Assembly: GCA_019359125.1 (NCBI GenBank)
Contig: JAHHHY010000014.1
Span: forward strand, 62,001-126,000
Origin: Pleurocapsa minor GSE-CHR-MK 17-07R
GTDB taxonomy: Bacteria; Chloroflexota; Anaerolineae; Aggregatilineales; Phototrophicaceae
Direction of reading: 5' to 3'
DNA: 64,000 nt
Part shown: in pieces, positions 17,041-27,620 of the stretch
Numbering within the stretch: the first letter of the stretch is position 1
How the letters are laid out: every line of letters begins with the position of its first letter
Program-made: the position numbers and the translations under genes
The notes under the pieces: generated by a model
Database searches by the model: none
Told to the model about the DNA's origin: nothing
What the model saw: the letters and a program-made list of their open reading frames with translations, nothing else

Positions 17041-18450
17041 ATGACCAGACAAATCGTCATCGATCCGGTAACGCGCATCGAAGGTCACGCCAAGATCACG
17101 ATACAACTGGACGATGCCGGAAAAGTGCAGGATGCCCATTTCCACGTCACGCAGTTACGGGGATTTGAGAAATTTTGCGAGGGTCGTCCTTTCCACGAAA
17201 TGCCCGCATTGATGGCACGCATCTGTGGCATCTGCCCGGTCAGCCATTTGATGGCATCGGCAAAAGCCTGCGACGCCCTGATGCGCGTCAAAATCCCCAG
17301 GCCCGCCATCCACCTGCGGCAGATTATGAACCTGGCGCAAATCATTCAGTCGCACGCGCTCAGTTTCTTCTACCTGTCGTCCCCCGATTTATTGCTGGGT
17401 ATGGATGCCGACCCGCAGAACCGCAACATTTTCGGCGTCGCGCGGGTGAATCCGGCGCTGGCCCGGGATGGCGTGCGGATGCGCCAGTTTGGTCAGCAGG
17501 TCATCGAACTGCTGGGGGGTAAACGCATCCATCCGGGATGGGTCGTGCCGGGCGGTGTCAGTGAAGCCCTGTCAGCCGACAAGCGCGATGCTATCCTGGC
17601 GATGCTGCCCGAAGTCCTGATTATTGCCCAGCGCACGCTGGTCTGGTTCAAGGGCATATACGGCCAGTATCAGGAGGAAATAGAGACTTTTGCGAACTTC
17701 CCCAGCCTGTTTCTGGGGCTGGCAAATGACGATGACACGCTCGAAATGTACGATGGCCTGCTGCGTTTTGTCGATGCTGAGGGCAATCTCGTGACCGAGG
17801 TCGCGCCCAGAGACTACCAGACCGTCATCGCGGAAGCTGTCGAGTCGGACAGCTATCTCAAGTCGCCCTACTATAAACCGCTGGGCTATCCCGATGGCAT
17901 GTACCGGGTGGGCCCGCTGGCTCGTCTGAACATGGCCAAAAGCTGTCGTACGCCGCTGGCCGACGAGGAACTGGTCGAGTTTCGCCAGCAAGACCGCAAC
18001 AGCTCGTTTCATTTCCACTATGCGCGGCTGATCGATATCCTGTACAGCATTGAGAAGATGGGACAACTGCTCCATGAGCACGATATTCTCGACAGCCGGG
18101 TGCGGGTTCATGCGTCCCCCAATCGACATCACGGCGTAGGCGTCAGCGAAGCGCCGCGCGGAACCCTGATCCATCACTACGAGATCGATGATGACGGACA
18201 AATCACGCATGCCAATCTGATCATTGCCACCGGACACAATAACCTGGCGATGAATCGTGGCGTGCTGCAGGTGGCACAGCGTTACGTGGATGGCGCGCGA
18301 ATCACCGAAGGCATGACCAACCGCGTCGAAGCGGTGATCCGGGCCTACGATCCCTGCCTGAGCTGCTCCACCCATGCTATCGGGCAGATGCCGCTGCACA
18401 TCCAGCTGCTTGCCGCGGATGGCGTGGTTGTCGATGAGATGAAACGATGA
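17041..18450 (+). CDS. hoxH: HoxH, NiFe catalytic large subunit
   Basis: A 469-residue protein. The L1 motif [10 protein letters not shown] puts two Ni ligands at C62 and C65. The L2 motif DPCLSCSTH puts C439 and C442 before His445. Both match the group 3d form. The 24 residues after His445 form the C-terminal peptide that the maturation protease removes after nickel insertion. The N-terminal motif [12 protein letters not shown] is present. The protease gene follows directly, overlapping by 4 bases. The enzyme reversibly couples H2 and NAD(H), often as a redox valve in fermentation. Confidence 0.95.
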   Translation: MTRQIVIDPVTRIEGHAKITIQLDDAGKVQDAHFHVTQLRGFEKFCEGRPFHEMPALMARICGICPVSHLMASAKACDALMRVKIPRPAIHLRQIMNLAQIIQSHALSFFYLSSPDLLLGMDADPQNRNIFGVARVNPALARDGVRMRQFGQQVIELLGGKRIHPGWVVPGGVSEALSADKRDAILAMLPEVLIIAQRTLVWFKGIYGQYQEEIETFANFPSLFLGLANDDDTLEMYDGLLRFVDAEGNLVTEVAPRDYQTVIAEAVESDSYLKSPYYKPLGYPDGMYRVGPLARLNMAKSCRTPLADEELVEFRQQDRNSSFHFHYARLIDILYSIEKMGQLLHEHDILDSRVRVHASPNRHHGVGVSEAPRGTLIHHYEIDDDGQITHANLIIATGHNNLAMNRGVLQVAQRYVDGARITEGMTNRVEAVIRAYDPCLSCSTHAIGQMPLHIQLLAADGVVVDEMKR

Positions 18451-18911
18451 TCCTGGTGATTGGCTATGGCAATCCGCTGTGCGGCGATGACGGGATAGGC
18501 ACATACGCCGTGGAACGACTCGATGATGACGAGACGCTGTCCCATGTCGATTGTCTGGTGGTTCGCCAGCTCACCCCGGAACTGGCCGAGACGATCAGTC
18601 GCGTTCATGTGGTGATCTTTGTCGATGCGGCCTATGGTGAGACACCCGGACAGATTGCCTGCCGCGAGCTCATGCCAGCCGATGAGCAGCCTGAAGCGGG
18701 CCCAGGCGCCTTTACCCATCACGTCAACCCAACGGCACTGCTTGAGAGCGCCCTGTTTTTGTACGGGCAGCGCCCGACAGCCTTCTTATACACAGTGACG
18801 GGGGAAAACTTCGCCCTGGGCGACGCTTTTTCGCCCGCCGTTGAAGCGGCCATACCGTCTCTGTTGGAGCATCTGAAAGCGAGGATTTCCCAATGCATGA
18901 ATTTGGTGTGA
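18447..18911 (+). CDS. hoxW: Hydrogenase maturation endopeptidase (HoxW/HycI family)
   Basis: 154 residues starting [20 protein letters not shown], the family signature with the Ni-sensing Asp in GDDG. A second metal ligand is likely the Asp in VIFVDAAYG, and the His pair in GAFTHHVNP a third. It cuts the HoxH C-terminal tail after nickel loading. ATGA overlap with hoxH implies stoichiometric translation. Confidence 0.9.
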   Translation: MILVIGYGNPLCGDDGIGTYAVERLDDDETLSHVDCLVVRQLTPELAETISRVHVVIFVDAAYGETPGQIACRELMPADEQPEAGPGAFTHHVNPTALLESALFLYGQRPTAFLYTVTGENFALGDAFSPAVEAAIPSLLEHLKARISQCMNLV

Positions 18912-19267
18912 CCGAATCCATCGTCAAAGACCTGCTTGATCAACTGCAACGCGAGAAAGTCTCAAAAGTTGTCCGGGTGAATTTCCGGCGAAGCAGCGCC
19001 TTTTCCGAGGAAGTGCTCCGTCAGACCTTCAGCGTCCTGAGCGTCGGCACACCCCTCGAAGGGGCGGAACTGGTTGTCGATGTTTCGGTACTGACTGTCA
19101 CCTGCGGGTGTGGCCAGCGCAGCGAGGTGAACAGCGAAGTCCTGGTTGGACACATGTTCATCTGCCCAAACTGTGGGGCTGTCCGGGAAATTGCCGAGGC
19201 CCATGACCTGGAACTGGTCGAAGTGATCGCCGAGGCTGAAGATAGCCGAAACGCTGTCGATGTCTGA
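18893..19267 (+). CDS. hypA: HypA, nickel metallochaperone
   Basis: A 124-residue protein with the N-terminal MHE (His2 is the nickel ligand). The zinc site is CGCG near residue 64 and CPNCG near 88, giving the family's CxC/CxxC four-cysteine pattern. It overlaps hoxW by 19 bases. HypA normally works with HypB; hypB is not in this operon. Confidence 0.9.
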   Translation: MHEFGVTESIVKDLLDQLQREKVSKVVRVNFRRSSAFSEEVLRQTFSVLSVGTPLEGAELVVDVSVLTVTCGCGQRSEVNSEVLVGHMFICPNCGAVREIAEAHDLELVEVIAEAEDSRNAVDV

Positions 19268-21572
19268 ACGGCGACGGCTTGTGATTCAGGGGGCGGTGCA
19301 GGGGGTAGGATTCCGCCCATTTATCTATCGACTGGCGGCCGACATCGGTATCCGCGGCTGGGTCAGTAATTCGGCGCAGGGCGTCCTGATCGAAGCGGAA
19401 GCGCCAGGTCAGCAGCTGGATACCTTCCTCGCGCAGATCGACGCGCAAAAGCCGCCGCACAGTTTCATTCAGCACATCACGGTTGAGGCGATCCCCGCGA
19501 CCGGCGAGGCCACTTTCGAGATACGCCACAGCAGCACCGAGGGCAGCCGTTCGGCGGTCATTTTGCCTGATCTTGCGACCTGTCCGGATTGTCTGCGCGA
19601 CATCTTCGATCCAGCCAACCGCCGCTATCGCTTTCCCTTCACCAACTGCACCCACTGCGGGCCGCGTTACAGCATCATTGAGCGCCTGCCCTATGATCGT
19701 CCGAATACGACCATGCAGGCCTTCGTCATGTGCGAGGCATGCCGTGCCGAATACGAAAATCCACTCGACCGGCGCTTTCACGCACAACCGAACGCCTGCC
19801 CGGTGTGCGGCCCCCAGATCAGCCTGTGGAACCAGGCCGGTGAAGTCATCGCTGCCCGCGAGGATGCCCTGGGCGCAGCAGTTGGCCTGATTCGTGGCGG
19901 CGCGATTGTGGCGCTCAAGGGGCTCGGTGGCTTTCAACTGCTGGTGGACGCCCGTCAGCCAGACGCGGTACAGCGGCTGCGCGCGCGCAAGCAGCGCCCC
20001 GACAAGCCGTTTGCCGTGATGTTCCCGATGCTGGAACAGGTGAAAGCGATTTGCGACGTTTCTGATGCAGAAGCAGCATTGCTGGGCTCGTCCGAAGCGC
20101 CGATTGTGCTGCTGAGGCGACATGGTAATGAGGAGTGGCCTGCCGAAATTGCGCCCGGTAATCCTAATCTCGGCGTGATGCTGCCCTATACACCGCTGCA
20201 TCATCTGTTGATGGCTGAACTGGGTTTTCCCGTCGTGGCGACCAGCGGCAATCTTTCCGGCGAACCGCTGTGCACTGACGAACACGAAGCGTTAACCCGC
20301 CTGAACGGTATTGCTGATTACTTTCTCGTCCACAACCGGCCGATCGCCCGCCCTGTCGATGATTCGGTGACGCGTGTCATGGCAGGTACAGCCTGTACTC
20401 TGCGTCGGGCACGCGGATACGCGCCGCTGCCCGTTCAACTGCCCGAATCGCAGCCGATGGTGGTCGCCGTTGGGCCGCATCTCAAAAATACGATCGCGAT
20501 CAGCATCAGCCAGCAGGTTGTGCTCAGCCAGCATATTGGTGATCTGGAAACGCCAGAAGCAGTCTCGGCCTTCCAGCACGCGTTGAAAGACTTGCAGAGC
20601 CTGTATCAGCAGCAGCCTGAAGTCATTGCCTGTGATTTGCACCCCGATTACTACTCGACACAGGTTGCCCGGGACCTGGCTCGGCAGTTTCAGGCGCCGC
20701 TGGTGCAGGTGCAGCATCATTACGCGCATGTCCTGGCGTGCATGGTCGAACATCGGTTGACCGCGCCCGTATTGGGCGTCACCTGGGATGGCACGGGTTA
20801 TGGCACCGATGGCACCATCTGGGGTGGCGAGTTTCTGCATATCACAGAGGACTCGTTTGAACGCGTCGCCAGTCTGCGCCCGTTTCGCTTGCCGGGCGGT
20901 GAGAAGGCGATCCGGGAACCGCGCCGGGCAGCACTGGGACTGTTATTTGAGTTGTACGGTGAGCAGCTGCCCGATCTTCCGCACCCTGGGTTTTCGCCTC
21001 AGGAATTGGCCATCGTGAAGAAAGCACTCGCCCGCAAAATCAATGCGCCGCTGACGTCAAGCATGGGCCGTTTATTCGATGGTGTGGCTGCCCTGATCGG
21101 ATTGCGGCAGCGCGCGAGCTTTGAGGGCCAGGCGGCGATGGCGCTGGAATTTGCCTGCGAGGGCATCACGACTGACCGGCGCTATCCCTTCACGGTCTCC
21201 CCTGCCACTGCCGGGCAAAATGCCGAAGCGCGCATCATCGAATGGGGTCCTGTGATTGAAGGTATTCTGGCTGACCTGAACGATGGGCTGACGGCCCGCG
21301 AGATTGCCGCTGTGTTTCACAATACGCTGGTCGACATGATCGTCATCATGGCCATACAGAGTCAGATTGAACAGGTGGTTTTGAGCGGCGGTTGCTTCCA
21401 GAACAAGCGCCTGCTTGAAGACAGTATCGCTCGTTTACAGGAAGCCGGATTTCGCCCGTACTGGAGCCAGAAAATTCCAGCGAATGATGGCGGGATTGCA
21501 CTGGGGCAGATCGCCGCGGCGCAGAGAGAATATGCTTGGAGGCAACACCATGTGTCTGGCAGTGCCCGGTAA
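19260..21572 (+). CDS. hypF: HypF, carbamoyltransferase of NiFe-site CN ligand synthesis
   Basis: A 770-residue, full-length protein. Domains in order: acylphosphatase (GAVQGVGFRPFIYRLA, residues 1-90); two zinc-finger motifs (CPDCLRDIF with CTHCGPRYS, then CEACRAEYE with CPVCGP, about 100-190); a YrdC-like domain (about 200-380, KQRPDKPFAVM and HNRPIARPVDDSV); and a Kae1-like domain (HHYAHVLACMVEH, GTGYGTDGTIWGGEF, VVLSGGCFQNKRLL). It makes the carbamoyl-adenylate and transfers the carbamoyl group to HypE. Its start overlaps the hypA end. Confidence 0.95.
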   Translation: MSERRRLVIQGAVQGVGFRPFIYRLAADIGIRGWVSNSAQGVLIEAEAPGQQLDTFLAQIDAQKPPHSFIQHITVEAIPATGEATFEIRHSSTEGSRSAVILPDLATCPDCLRDIFDPANRRYRFPFTNCTHCGPRYSIIERLPYDRPNTTMQAFVMCEACRAEYENPLDRRFHAQPNACPVCGPQISLWNQAGEVIAAREDALGAAVGLIRGGAIVALKGLGGFQLLVDARQPDAVQRLRARKQRPDKPFAVMFPMLEQVKAICDVSDAEAALLGSSEAPIVLLRRHGNEEWPAEIAPGNPNLGVMLPYTPLHHLLMAELGFPVVATSGNLSGEPLCTDEHEALTRLNGIADYFLVHNRPIARPVDDSVTRVMAGTACTLRRARGYAPLPVQLPESQPMVVAVGPHLKNTIAISISQQVVLSQHIGDLETPEAVSAFQHALKDLQSLYQQQPEVIACDLHPDYYSTQVARDLARQFQAPLVQVQHHYAHVLACMVEHRLTAPVLGVTWDGTGYGTDGTIWGGEFLHITEDSFERVASLRPFRLPGGEKAIREPRRAALGLLFELYGEQLPDLPHPGFSPQELAIVKKALARKINAPLTSSMGRLFDGVAALIGLRQRASFEGQAAMALEFACEGITTDRRYPFTVSPATAGQNAEARIIEWGPVIEGILADLNDGLTAREIAAVFHNTLVDMIVIMAIQSQIEQVVLSGGCFQNKRLLEDSIARLQEAGFRPYWSQKIPANDGGIALGQIAAAQREYAWRQHHVSGSAR

Positions 21573-21807
21573 ACTGATCAGCGTTGATGACGGCCTGCCG
21601 CTGATGCGGCTGGGCAAAGTGAACTTTGGCGGCATTTTCAAGGAAGTCAATCTGGCGTATGTGCCAGAGGCCAAACCAGGCGATTATGTGCTGGTGCACG
21701 TTGGTTTTGCCCTCAGCATCGTCGATGAAGTGGAGGCGAACCGCGTGTTTGAGTATCTGCGACAAATGGACGAACTGGCTGAATTAGAAGACTCACCTGA
21801 CGGATGA
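21550..21807 (+). CDS. hypC: HypC, hydrogenase assembly chaperone
   Basis: 85 residues starting MCLAVPGKLISVDD; the N-terminal Cys binds the Fe(CN)2CO precursor with HypD and contacts pro-HoxH. GGAGG lies 8 bases before the ATG at 21550, which is inside the end of hypF. A longer upstream frame is only a read-through of hypF sequence in another phase. Confidence 0.93.
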   Translation: MCLAVPGKLISVDDGLPLMRLGKVNFGGIFKEVNLAYVPEAKPGDYVLVHVGFALSIVDEVEANRVFEYLRQMDELAELEDSPDG

Positions 21808-21928
21808 ACCAGACTCCCTCGTGCCTGATGCTCACAAAGATGCAGCACGCCCTTGCTGGTTTTATGGTGCCGCTCAGCCAGCCAGTAAGGCAACCTGGAG
21901 ACTTCCCTGAACATAAGGAAGGTGATCC

Positions 21929-23038
21929 GTGAAATACATTGACGAATACCGCGATGCCGAAGCAGCACACGGCTTTGCCGAAGCCATCCGCCGGATCACG
22001 ACGCGCCCCTGGACACTGATGGAAATCTGTGGCGGGCAGACGCACGCCATCGTCAAATTCGGTGTGGATGAGCTGCTGCCACCACAGATTACTTTGCTGC
22101 ATGGACCGGGCTGTCCCGTCTGTGTGACGCCCGTCGAGCTGATCGACAAAGCCACGGAAATCGCTGCCTTGCCCGGCGTGATCTTCACGTCGTTCGGGGA
22201 CATGATGCGCGTTCCCGGCACGCGCTGCGATCTTCTGTCCTGCAAGGCCGCTGGTGCGGACGTGCGCATGGTGTATTCGCCGCTCGATGCGCTCAAAATT
22301 GCACGGGCAAATCCGGAACGGCAGGTGGTTTTCTTCGCGATCGGATTCGAGACGACAGCGCCAGCCAATGCGATGGCGGTTTATCTTGCCCGCCAGCAGG
22401 ACATCAAAAACTTCTCGATGCTGGTCTCGCATGTGCTTGTCCCGCCTGCAATCGAGGCGATCTTGTCCTCGCCGAGAAATCGCGTGCAGGGCTTTCTGGG
22501 GCCGGGGCATGTGTGTGCGGTGGTGGGCTATCGGGACTACGAGCTGTTAGCAGAAAAATATCATATACCTGTGGTTGTGACCGGGTTTGAGCCGGTGGAT
22601 ATTTTGCAGGGTATTTATATGACCGTCAGGCAGTTGGAAGAAGGGCTCGCTGAGGTCGAAAATCAGTACGCACGCGCGGTGCGCCGGGATGGCAATGAGC
22701 AGGCCCTGCGGATCATGCGCGAGGTGTATACCGTCGAGCATCGCAAATGGCGCGGGATCGGCGAGATTCCCCACAGTGGATTGGGTCTGAGCGCGCCGTA
22801 CGCCGTATTTGACGCCGAGCAGCGTTTTGGCGTGGCAGCTTATCATGCCGAGGAAAGCAGCGAGTGCATCAGCGGACTGGTCTTGCAGGGCGAGAAAAAG
22901 CCGCATGACTGCCCCGCCTTTGGCACACGGTGCACGCCGGAGCATCCACTTGGCGCAACGATGGTTTCTTCCGAGGGCGCCTGTGCCGCCTATTACCGCT
23001 ACCGCCGCGTTGAGCACAATGAAACGAGCCAAGCATGA
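21929..23038 (+). CDS. hypD: HypD, Fe-S scaffold protein for NiFe cofactor assembly
   Basis: A 369-residue protein with a GTG start preceded by AAGGAAGG. Conserved motifs are [36 protein letters not shown], and a C-terminal [4Fe-4S] set with Cys in [21 protein letters not shown] and EGACAAY. It accepts CN from HypE and assembles the iron site with HypC. 121 bases without a gene separate it from hypC, the only real gap inside the operon after hoxE. Confidence 0.95.
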   Translation: MKYIDEYRDAEAAHGFAEAIRRITTRPWTLMEICGGQTHAIVKFGVDELLPPQITLLHGPGCPVCVTPVELIDKATEIAALPGVIFTSFGDMMRVPGTRCDLLSCKAAGADVRMVYSPLDALKIARANPERQVVFFAIGFETTAPANAMAVYLARQQDIKNFSMLVSHVLVPPAIEAILSSPRNRVQGFLGPGHVCAVVGYRDYELLAEKYHIPVVVTGFEPVDILQGIYMTVRQLEEGLAEVENQYARAVRRDGNEQALRIMREVYTVEHRKWRGIGEIPHSGLGLSAPYAVFDAEQRFGVAAYHAEESSECISGLVLQGEKKPHDCPAFGTRCTPEHPLGATMVSSEGACAAYYRYRRVEHNETSQA

Positions 23039-24096
23039 TTCCCTCTCCATTGAATGACTTTGAGTTGACCTGCCCGGTGCCGATCTCCGATTATCCGGTC
23101 GTCTTACTCGCGCACGGTGGTGGCGGCACATTAACGCATCAGCTGATTGAGCGCATGTTCCTGCCCACGTTCAAAAATCCCCTGCTGGAAGCGCGGCATG
23201 ATGGCGCACTGCTGCCAGCACAACCGGGCAAATGCGCCTTTACCACCGACTCGTATGTGGTGAAGCCGCTCTTTTTCCCCGGTGGCGACATCGGCAAGCT
23301 GGCGGTTTGTGGCACGGTAAACGATCTCGCCATGTGTGGCGCGCGCCCTGCTTTTCTGAGCGCGGCTTTTATCATCGAAGAAGGGCTGCCCATGGCAATG
23401 CTGTGGCAGGTTGTGCTGTCGATGCAGGCGGCCGCACAGCAGGCAGGCGTCCAGATCGTCACCGGCGATACCAAGGTGGTCGATCGTGGCAAAGGCGATC
23501 AGCTCTTTATCACGACTGCCGGCGTCGGCATCATCGCGCCTGAGCAGGTGATTTCGCCGCAGCGTGTCCAACCGGGTGATGCCATCCTGCTGAGCGGTGA
23601 CCTCGGACGGCATGGGATGGCGATCATGGCAGCACGCGAAGGTCTGGACTTCGAGAGCGTGATTGAATCCGACTGCGCTCCGCTGACTGATCTCGTCTTC
23701 AGCCTGCTGGATGCTGGTATCGAAGTTCACTGCCTGCGCGACCTCACGCGGGGCGGACTTGCCAGTGCCCTGGTAGAAATTGCCCGGTCCAGCGGTCACC
23801 ATATCCACGTGGACGAAAAGGCCATTCCGGTGCGCGAAGATGTGCGCGGCGCGTGCGAAATTCTGGGGCTCGATCCTTTATACGTCGCAAATGAAGGGCG
23901 TTTTGTCGCTTTTGTCGCTGCATCGGATGCCGAACGCGCCCTGGCGATCCTGCGTGCCCAGCAAGCCGGGGATGCTGCTGTCATCATTGGACAGGTGCAG
24001 TCCACCCGCGACCATAGCGTGACGATGCGCAGCGTGATCGGCGCTAACCGCATTGTCGATATGATCAGCGGTGAGCAGCTTCCGCGCATCTGTTGA
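23035..24096 (+). CDS. hypE: HypE, hydrogenase cyanide-donor protein
   Basis: 353 residues of the PurM-like ATPase fold ([68 protein letters not shown]). It ends ELPRIC-like as GEQLPRIC; the C-terminal Cys becomes the thiocyanate that supplies CN. ATGA overlap with hypD. It is the last gene of the hydrogenase operon. Confidence 0.95.
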   Translation: MIPSPLNDFELTCPVPISDYPVVLLAHGGGGTLTHQLIERMFLPTFKNPLLEARHDGALLPAQPGKCAFTTDSYVVKPLFFPGGDIGKLAVCGTVNDLAMCGARPAFLSAAFIIEEGLPMAMLWQVVLSMQAAAQQAGVQIVTGDTKVVDRGKGDQLFITTAGVGIIAPEQVISPQRVQPGDAILLSGDLGRHGMAIMAAREGLDFESVIESDCAPLTDLVFSLLDAGIEVHCLRDLTRGGLASALVEIARSSGHHIHVDEKAIPVREDVRGACEILGLDPLYVANEGRFVAFVAASDAERALAILRAQQAGDAAVIIGQVQSTRDHSVTMRSVIGANRIVDMISGEQLPRIC

Positions 24097-24167
24097 TGCC
24101 GGGCGCGTTCACAGCCTGGTGAAGCTGTATGAGGCGTTTAAGCTGATGGGTCAGCAAAAGAGGACAT

Positions 24168-24183
24168 ATGCCTGATCAGGCAT
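24168..24183. terminator. Perfect 16-bp palindrome between hypE and kdpE
   Basis: ATGCCTGA/TCAGGCAT with no loop bases in the linear sequence, in the gap of 111 bases between convergent operons. It may be a terminator or a binding site; there is no T-run. Confidence 0.35.
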
Positions 24184-24207
24184 CCGTTTATCAGGTTGTA
24201 CGTCCCG

Positions 24208-24897
24208 TTATCCTGATTGCAGGCGGTAGCCGATGCCCGGTTCCGTCAGGATGAGCGCCGGGCGCGTGGGGTCGGCCTCCAGCTTTTGCCTGAGCTGGGC
24301 GAAATACACGCGCAGGTAATGGGTCTCGTTCTCGTATTCGCGGCCCCACACCTCGCGCAGGATCTGCCGGTGCGTCAGCACCTTGCCGGCGTGCTGGATC
24401 ATCAGGCGCAGCAGGGCATATTCGGTCGGGGTCAGCCGGACGGGGTCCCCATGCAGGGTGACCAACCGCCGTGTCAGGTCCACCTGAAGCTCGCCTGCTT
24501 TGAAAATCTGGCTCTGTTCGGCGGGCGCGGCATGGCGCAGCGCGACGCGGATGCGCGCCAGCAGTTCGTCGGTGCTGAACGGCTTGGTCAGGTAATCGTC
24601 CGCGCCTGCATCCAGCGCCTTCACTTTGTCCTGGTCGGCATCGCGCACAGACAGGATGATGACCGGCGTCTGCGTCCATTCGCGGATGCGCTGCAGCACA
24701 TCCAGCCCGTCCATATCGGGCAGGCCCATGTCTAGGATGATGATATCGGGGCGCACCTGCGCCGCCTTCAGGATGCCGCTTTCACCATCGGCGGCCTCGT
24801 GCGTCACATAACCGCTCCCTGTCAGGCTGATGCGCAGGAAGCGGCGAATCTGAATCTCATCATCGATCATCAGGACCTGAAGCCCTGCCGCCGTCAT
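24208..24897 (-). CDS. kdpE: KdpE, response regulator for potassium transport
   Basis: A 229-residue OmpR-type regulator. The receiver domain has DDE near residue 12, the phospho-Asp in IIILDMGLPDMDG, and Lys in YLTKPFSTDEL. The winged-helix output domain contains RLTPTEYALLRLMIQHAGKV, LREVWGREYENETHYLRVYF and PGIGYRL. The ATG at 24897 overlaps the kdpD stop. It would activate the kdp operon when KdpD signals low potassium or osmotic stress. Confidence 0.93.
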   Translation of the reverse strand: MTAAGLQVLMIDDEIQIRRFLRISLTGSGYVTHEAADGESGILKAAQVRPDIIILDMGLPDMDGLDVLQRIREWTQTPVIILSVRDADQDKVKALDAGADDYLTKPFSTDELLARIRVALRHAAPAEQSQIFKAGELQVDLTRRLVTLHGDPVRLTPTEYALLRLMIQHAGKVLTHRQILREVWGREYENETHYLRVYFAQLRQKLEADPTRPALILTEPGIGYRLQSG

Positions 24898-27581
24898 AGG
24901 TTTGCTTCCTTCACTGGTGGGGGCGCGCCCTGCAAGGGCAGCCGAAAGGCAAAGCGCGCGCCGCCCTGTGGCCGGTTTTCGGCGCTGATGCTGCCGCCAT
25001 GCGCTTCGACCAGCCCTTTGCAGATGGACAGGCCCAGCCCGGTGCCGCCGGTGGGTGTGCCCGGCACCCGGTAAAACTTGTCGAAGATGGTATCCAGCTT
25101 GTCGGCAGGAATGCCAGGCCCATCGTCTTCCACCGTGACGCGAATGGCCGATACGTCCTCTTCTGCCGAGACCCGTATGGTGCCGGTTGTGCCGCCATAG
25201 CGACAGGCATTTTCCAGCAGATTGACCACCACCTGCTCGATCAGCACAAAGTCGACCTGAATCAGCGGCAGATCGCGCTGCAGGTGAATATCCACCGTGT
25301 GGTCGTCGCACGCGCCCGCATTTTTCACTGCCACACTGATGATATCGCCAATATCGCACCAGTCGCGCTTGATTTGCAGGCGGCCGCTTTCCAGCCGCGA
25401 CATATCGAGCAGGTTTTCCACCAGCCGGTTAAGCCTGTCTGCCGCGCTGTGAATATCGTGCAGCAGCGCCCCGCGGTCACTTGCCGACGGCGATTTTGAC
25501 AGGCCACTGGCAGCGCCTTTAATCGCCGCGATAGGCGTGCGCAGCTCATGCGAAATCGAGTTGAGCAGGGTGGTGTACAGCCGTTCAGACTCGCGCAGCA
25601 TGGCTGACTGGGCGGCGGCTTCGTCCAGCATTTCACGCTCGATCACCAGCGAGACCTGGCTGATGAAGGTTTCCAGCAGGGCGGCTTCGTCGGCGGCCAG
25701 GCGCTGATCCTGCCGATAGCGGATGCCCATCACGCCGACCGTGCGGTTGGGCGTGAGCAGCGGAAAGAACTGCGCCGAGGCCAGCGGCAGCGTATCGGTA
25801 TAGCGACCGGCAGGCTTGCCGTGGTCAAACACCCACATCGCCACGCTCAGCTCTTTTTCGTCTGGCTGCATGGTGCTGCACACATGCTTTTCACCGGACA
25901 TCTGGCTGCCATCATGCAGCAGGATGGCCACATCGACCCGGAAGATGCGCCCGATCTGGTCGACAGCGGTGCGCAGCACATCGTCCATGTTGCCGGCGGT
26001 GGCCGTTTCATGCGCCAGCGTATACAACGCCAGCGTGCGGTCTGCGGTGTAGCGGGCCAGCTGTTCCTGCCGGCGCACGCGGGCGGTCAGGTTGCCGGCA
26101 AAAATGGCGATGATGAAATACAGGAAGAACAACAGCACATCCTGAATCTGCGAAATGGTGAACGTCAGCCGCGGCTCGATAAACAGGAAGTTCCACGAGA
26201 CGGCGCTGATGAGTGCGGCCAGCAGTGCCGGCCCACGCCCCAGGTAAATGGCGATCATCAGCACGGCCAGCAGCTCGGTCAGCCCGACCGCCTGATAGCC
26301 CAGCCACGGCAGTGCCGCGACCAGCAACACATCCAGCAGCGTGACGGCAGACACGATCAGCACTGCGGTGATATATGCCCACGGGGGCGAGTGCAGTTCC
26401 AGCTGGGGCAGCAGGCGCGGGCCGGTCGTGCTTTCCTGCATGTCATCCCCGGTGACGACATACACGTCGATATCGCCGCTGGCCCGGATGACGCGATCCA
26501 CCAGCGATCCGCCGCGCAGCAGCGTTTGCAGGCGCGAATGCTGCGGCTTGCCCATCACAATCTGTGTCACGTTGCGCTGATAAGCCAGGCGCAGCACCGC
26601 CTCGGACACCTGATGCCCGGTGATGGTGACGACTTCCCCGCCCAGGCTGCGCGCCAGCGACAGGTTGCGGGCGAGCTGCTCTTTGGCGGCCGGGGACATC
26701 GCCTGGGCCGTCTCGACATAGACCGCCAGCCACGACGCCTCCAGGTTGTAGGCCATGCGCCGCGTCCAGCGGATCAGCTTCTCTGAAAATGGGCTGGGGC
26801 CGACCGCGACCATCAGCCGCTCGCCGGATTTCCACGGCCCGGCGATACGCTTGATGGCCATGTAGTCCTGCAGCTGATGATCGACGCGCTCGGCGGTCAG
26901 GCGCAGGGCCATCTCGCGCAGGGCGGTCAGGTTGCCCACGCGGAAGAAGTTGTTGGACGCGGTCTCGATGCGCTCGGCGGTATAGACTTTGCCTTCGGCC
27001 AGGCGTTTGCGCAGGTCGTCCGGCGACAGGTCGATCAGCTCGATTTCGTTGGCCAGGTCGAGGATGGAATCGGGCAGCGTCTCCTGCACACGCACGCCGG
27101 TAATCTGCTGCACGGTGTCGGCGCGGCTCTCGAAGTGCTGCACATTGACCGTGGTCCACACGTCGATGCCAGCTTCCAGCAGCTCGATCACGTCCAGGTA
27201 GCGTTTGGCATGGCGTGAGCCGGGCGCATTGGTGTGCGCCAGCTCATCCACCAGCACCAGCGCGGGCGCGCGGGCCAGCACGGCATCGACATTCATTTCT
27301 TCCAGCACGGCCCCGCGATATTCCAGTTTTGCGCGCGGGATGACCTCAAATCCGCCGACCAGGGCTTCGGTTTCCGGGCGCCGGTGCGTCTCCACATAGC
27401 CGATGACGACATCAAGGCCGTCGGCCTTGCGCTGGCGTGCGGTTTCCAGCATGGCGTAGGTCTTGCCCACGCCCGCCGCCATGCCCAGAAAGACCCTCAG
27501 CCTTCCGCGCGACTTTTCATGCTCGGATTTCTGAATGGCAGCCAGCAGCGCATCCGGGTCTGGCCGTTCGTCGTCAAACAT
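24894..27581 (-). CDS. kdpD: KdpD, potassium-sensing histidine kinase
   Basis: An 895-residue, full-length protein. N-terminal KdpD domain with Walker A GMAAGVGKT (residues 33-41) and LVDELAHTNAPGSRH; a USP-like domain (about 245-375); four closely spaced membrane segments (about 400-510); a GAF-like region; HisKA with NSISHELRTPIAAIKG; and the ATPase domain with LLENACRYG, DDGPGIPADKLDTIFDKFYR and TGLGLSICKGLVEAHGG. It senses potassium limitation and phosphorylates KdpE. It follows kdpC by 39 bases. Confidence 0.95.
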   Translation of the reverse strand: MFDDERPDPDALLAAIQKSEHEKSRGRLRVFLGMAAGVGKTYAMLETARQRKADGLDVVIGYVETHRRPETEALVGGFEVIPRAKLEYRGAVLEEMNVDAVLARAPALVLVDELAHTNAPGSRHAKRYLDVIELLEAGIDVWTTVNVQHFESRADTVQQITGVRVQETLPDSILDLANEIELIDLSPDDLRKRLAEGKVYTAERIETASNNFFRVGNLTALREMALRLTAERVDHQLQDYMAIKRIAGPWKSGERLMVAVGPSPFSEKLIRWTRRMAYNLEASWLAVYVETAQAMSPAAKEQLARNLSLARSLGGEVVTITGHQVSEAVLRLAYQRNVTQIVMGKPQHSRLQTLLRGGSLVDRVIRASGDIDVYVVTGDDMQESTTGPRLLPQLELHSPPWAYITAVLIVSAVTLLDVLLVAALPWLGYQAVGLTELLAVLMIAIYLGRGPALLAALISAVSWNFLFIEPRLTFTISQIQDVLLFFLYFIIAIFAGNLTARVRRQEQLARYTADRTLALYTLAHETATAGNMDDVLRTAVDQIGRIFRVDVAILLHDGSQMSGEKHVCSTMQPDEKELSVAMWVFDHGKPAGRYTDTLPLASAQFFPLLTPNRTVGVMGIRYRQDQRLAADEAALLETFISQVSLVIEREMLDEAAAQSAMLRESERLYTTLLNSISHELRTPIAAIKGAASGLSKSPSASDRGALLHDIHSAADRLNRLVENLLDMSRLESGRLQIKRDWCDIGDIISVAVKNAGACDDHTVDIHLQRDLPLIQVDFVLIEQVVVNLLENACRYGGTTGTIRVSAEEDVSAIRVTVEDDGPGIPADKLDTIFDKFYRVPGTPTGGTGLGLSICKGLVEAHGGSISAENRPQGGARFAFRLPLQGAPPPVKEANL

Positions 27582-27620
27582 CGCCTGTGCCTCACACGCC
27601 TCGAAAAGACTTCCTGTCGT

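Noticed and set aside
24105..24175. Short frame VKLYEAFKLMGQQKRTYA after hypE
   Set aside because: It looks protein-like for about 24 codons but has no start signal and overlaps the gap between convergent operons; too short to call.
25821..26786. 321-codon plus-strand frame opposite kdpD
   Set aside because: Antisense shadow rich in Gln, His and Arg; kdpD on the minus strand has complete domains through this region.
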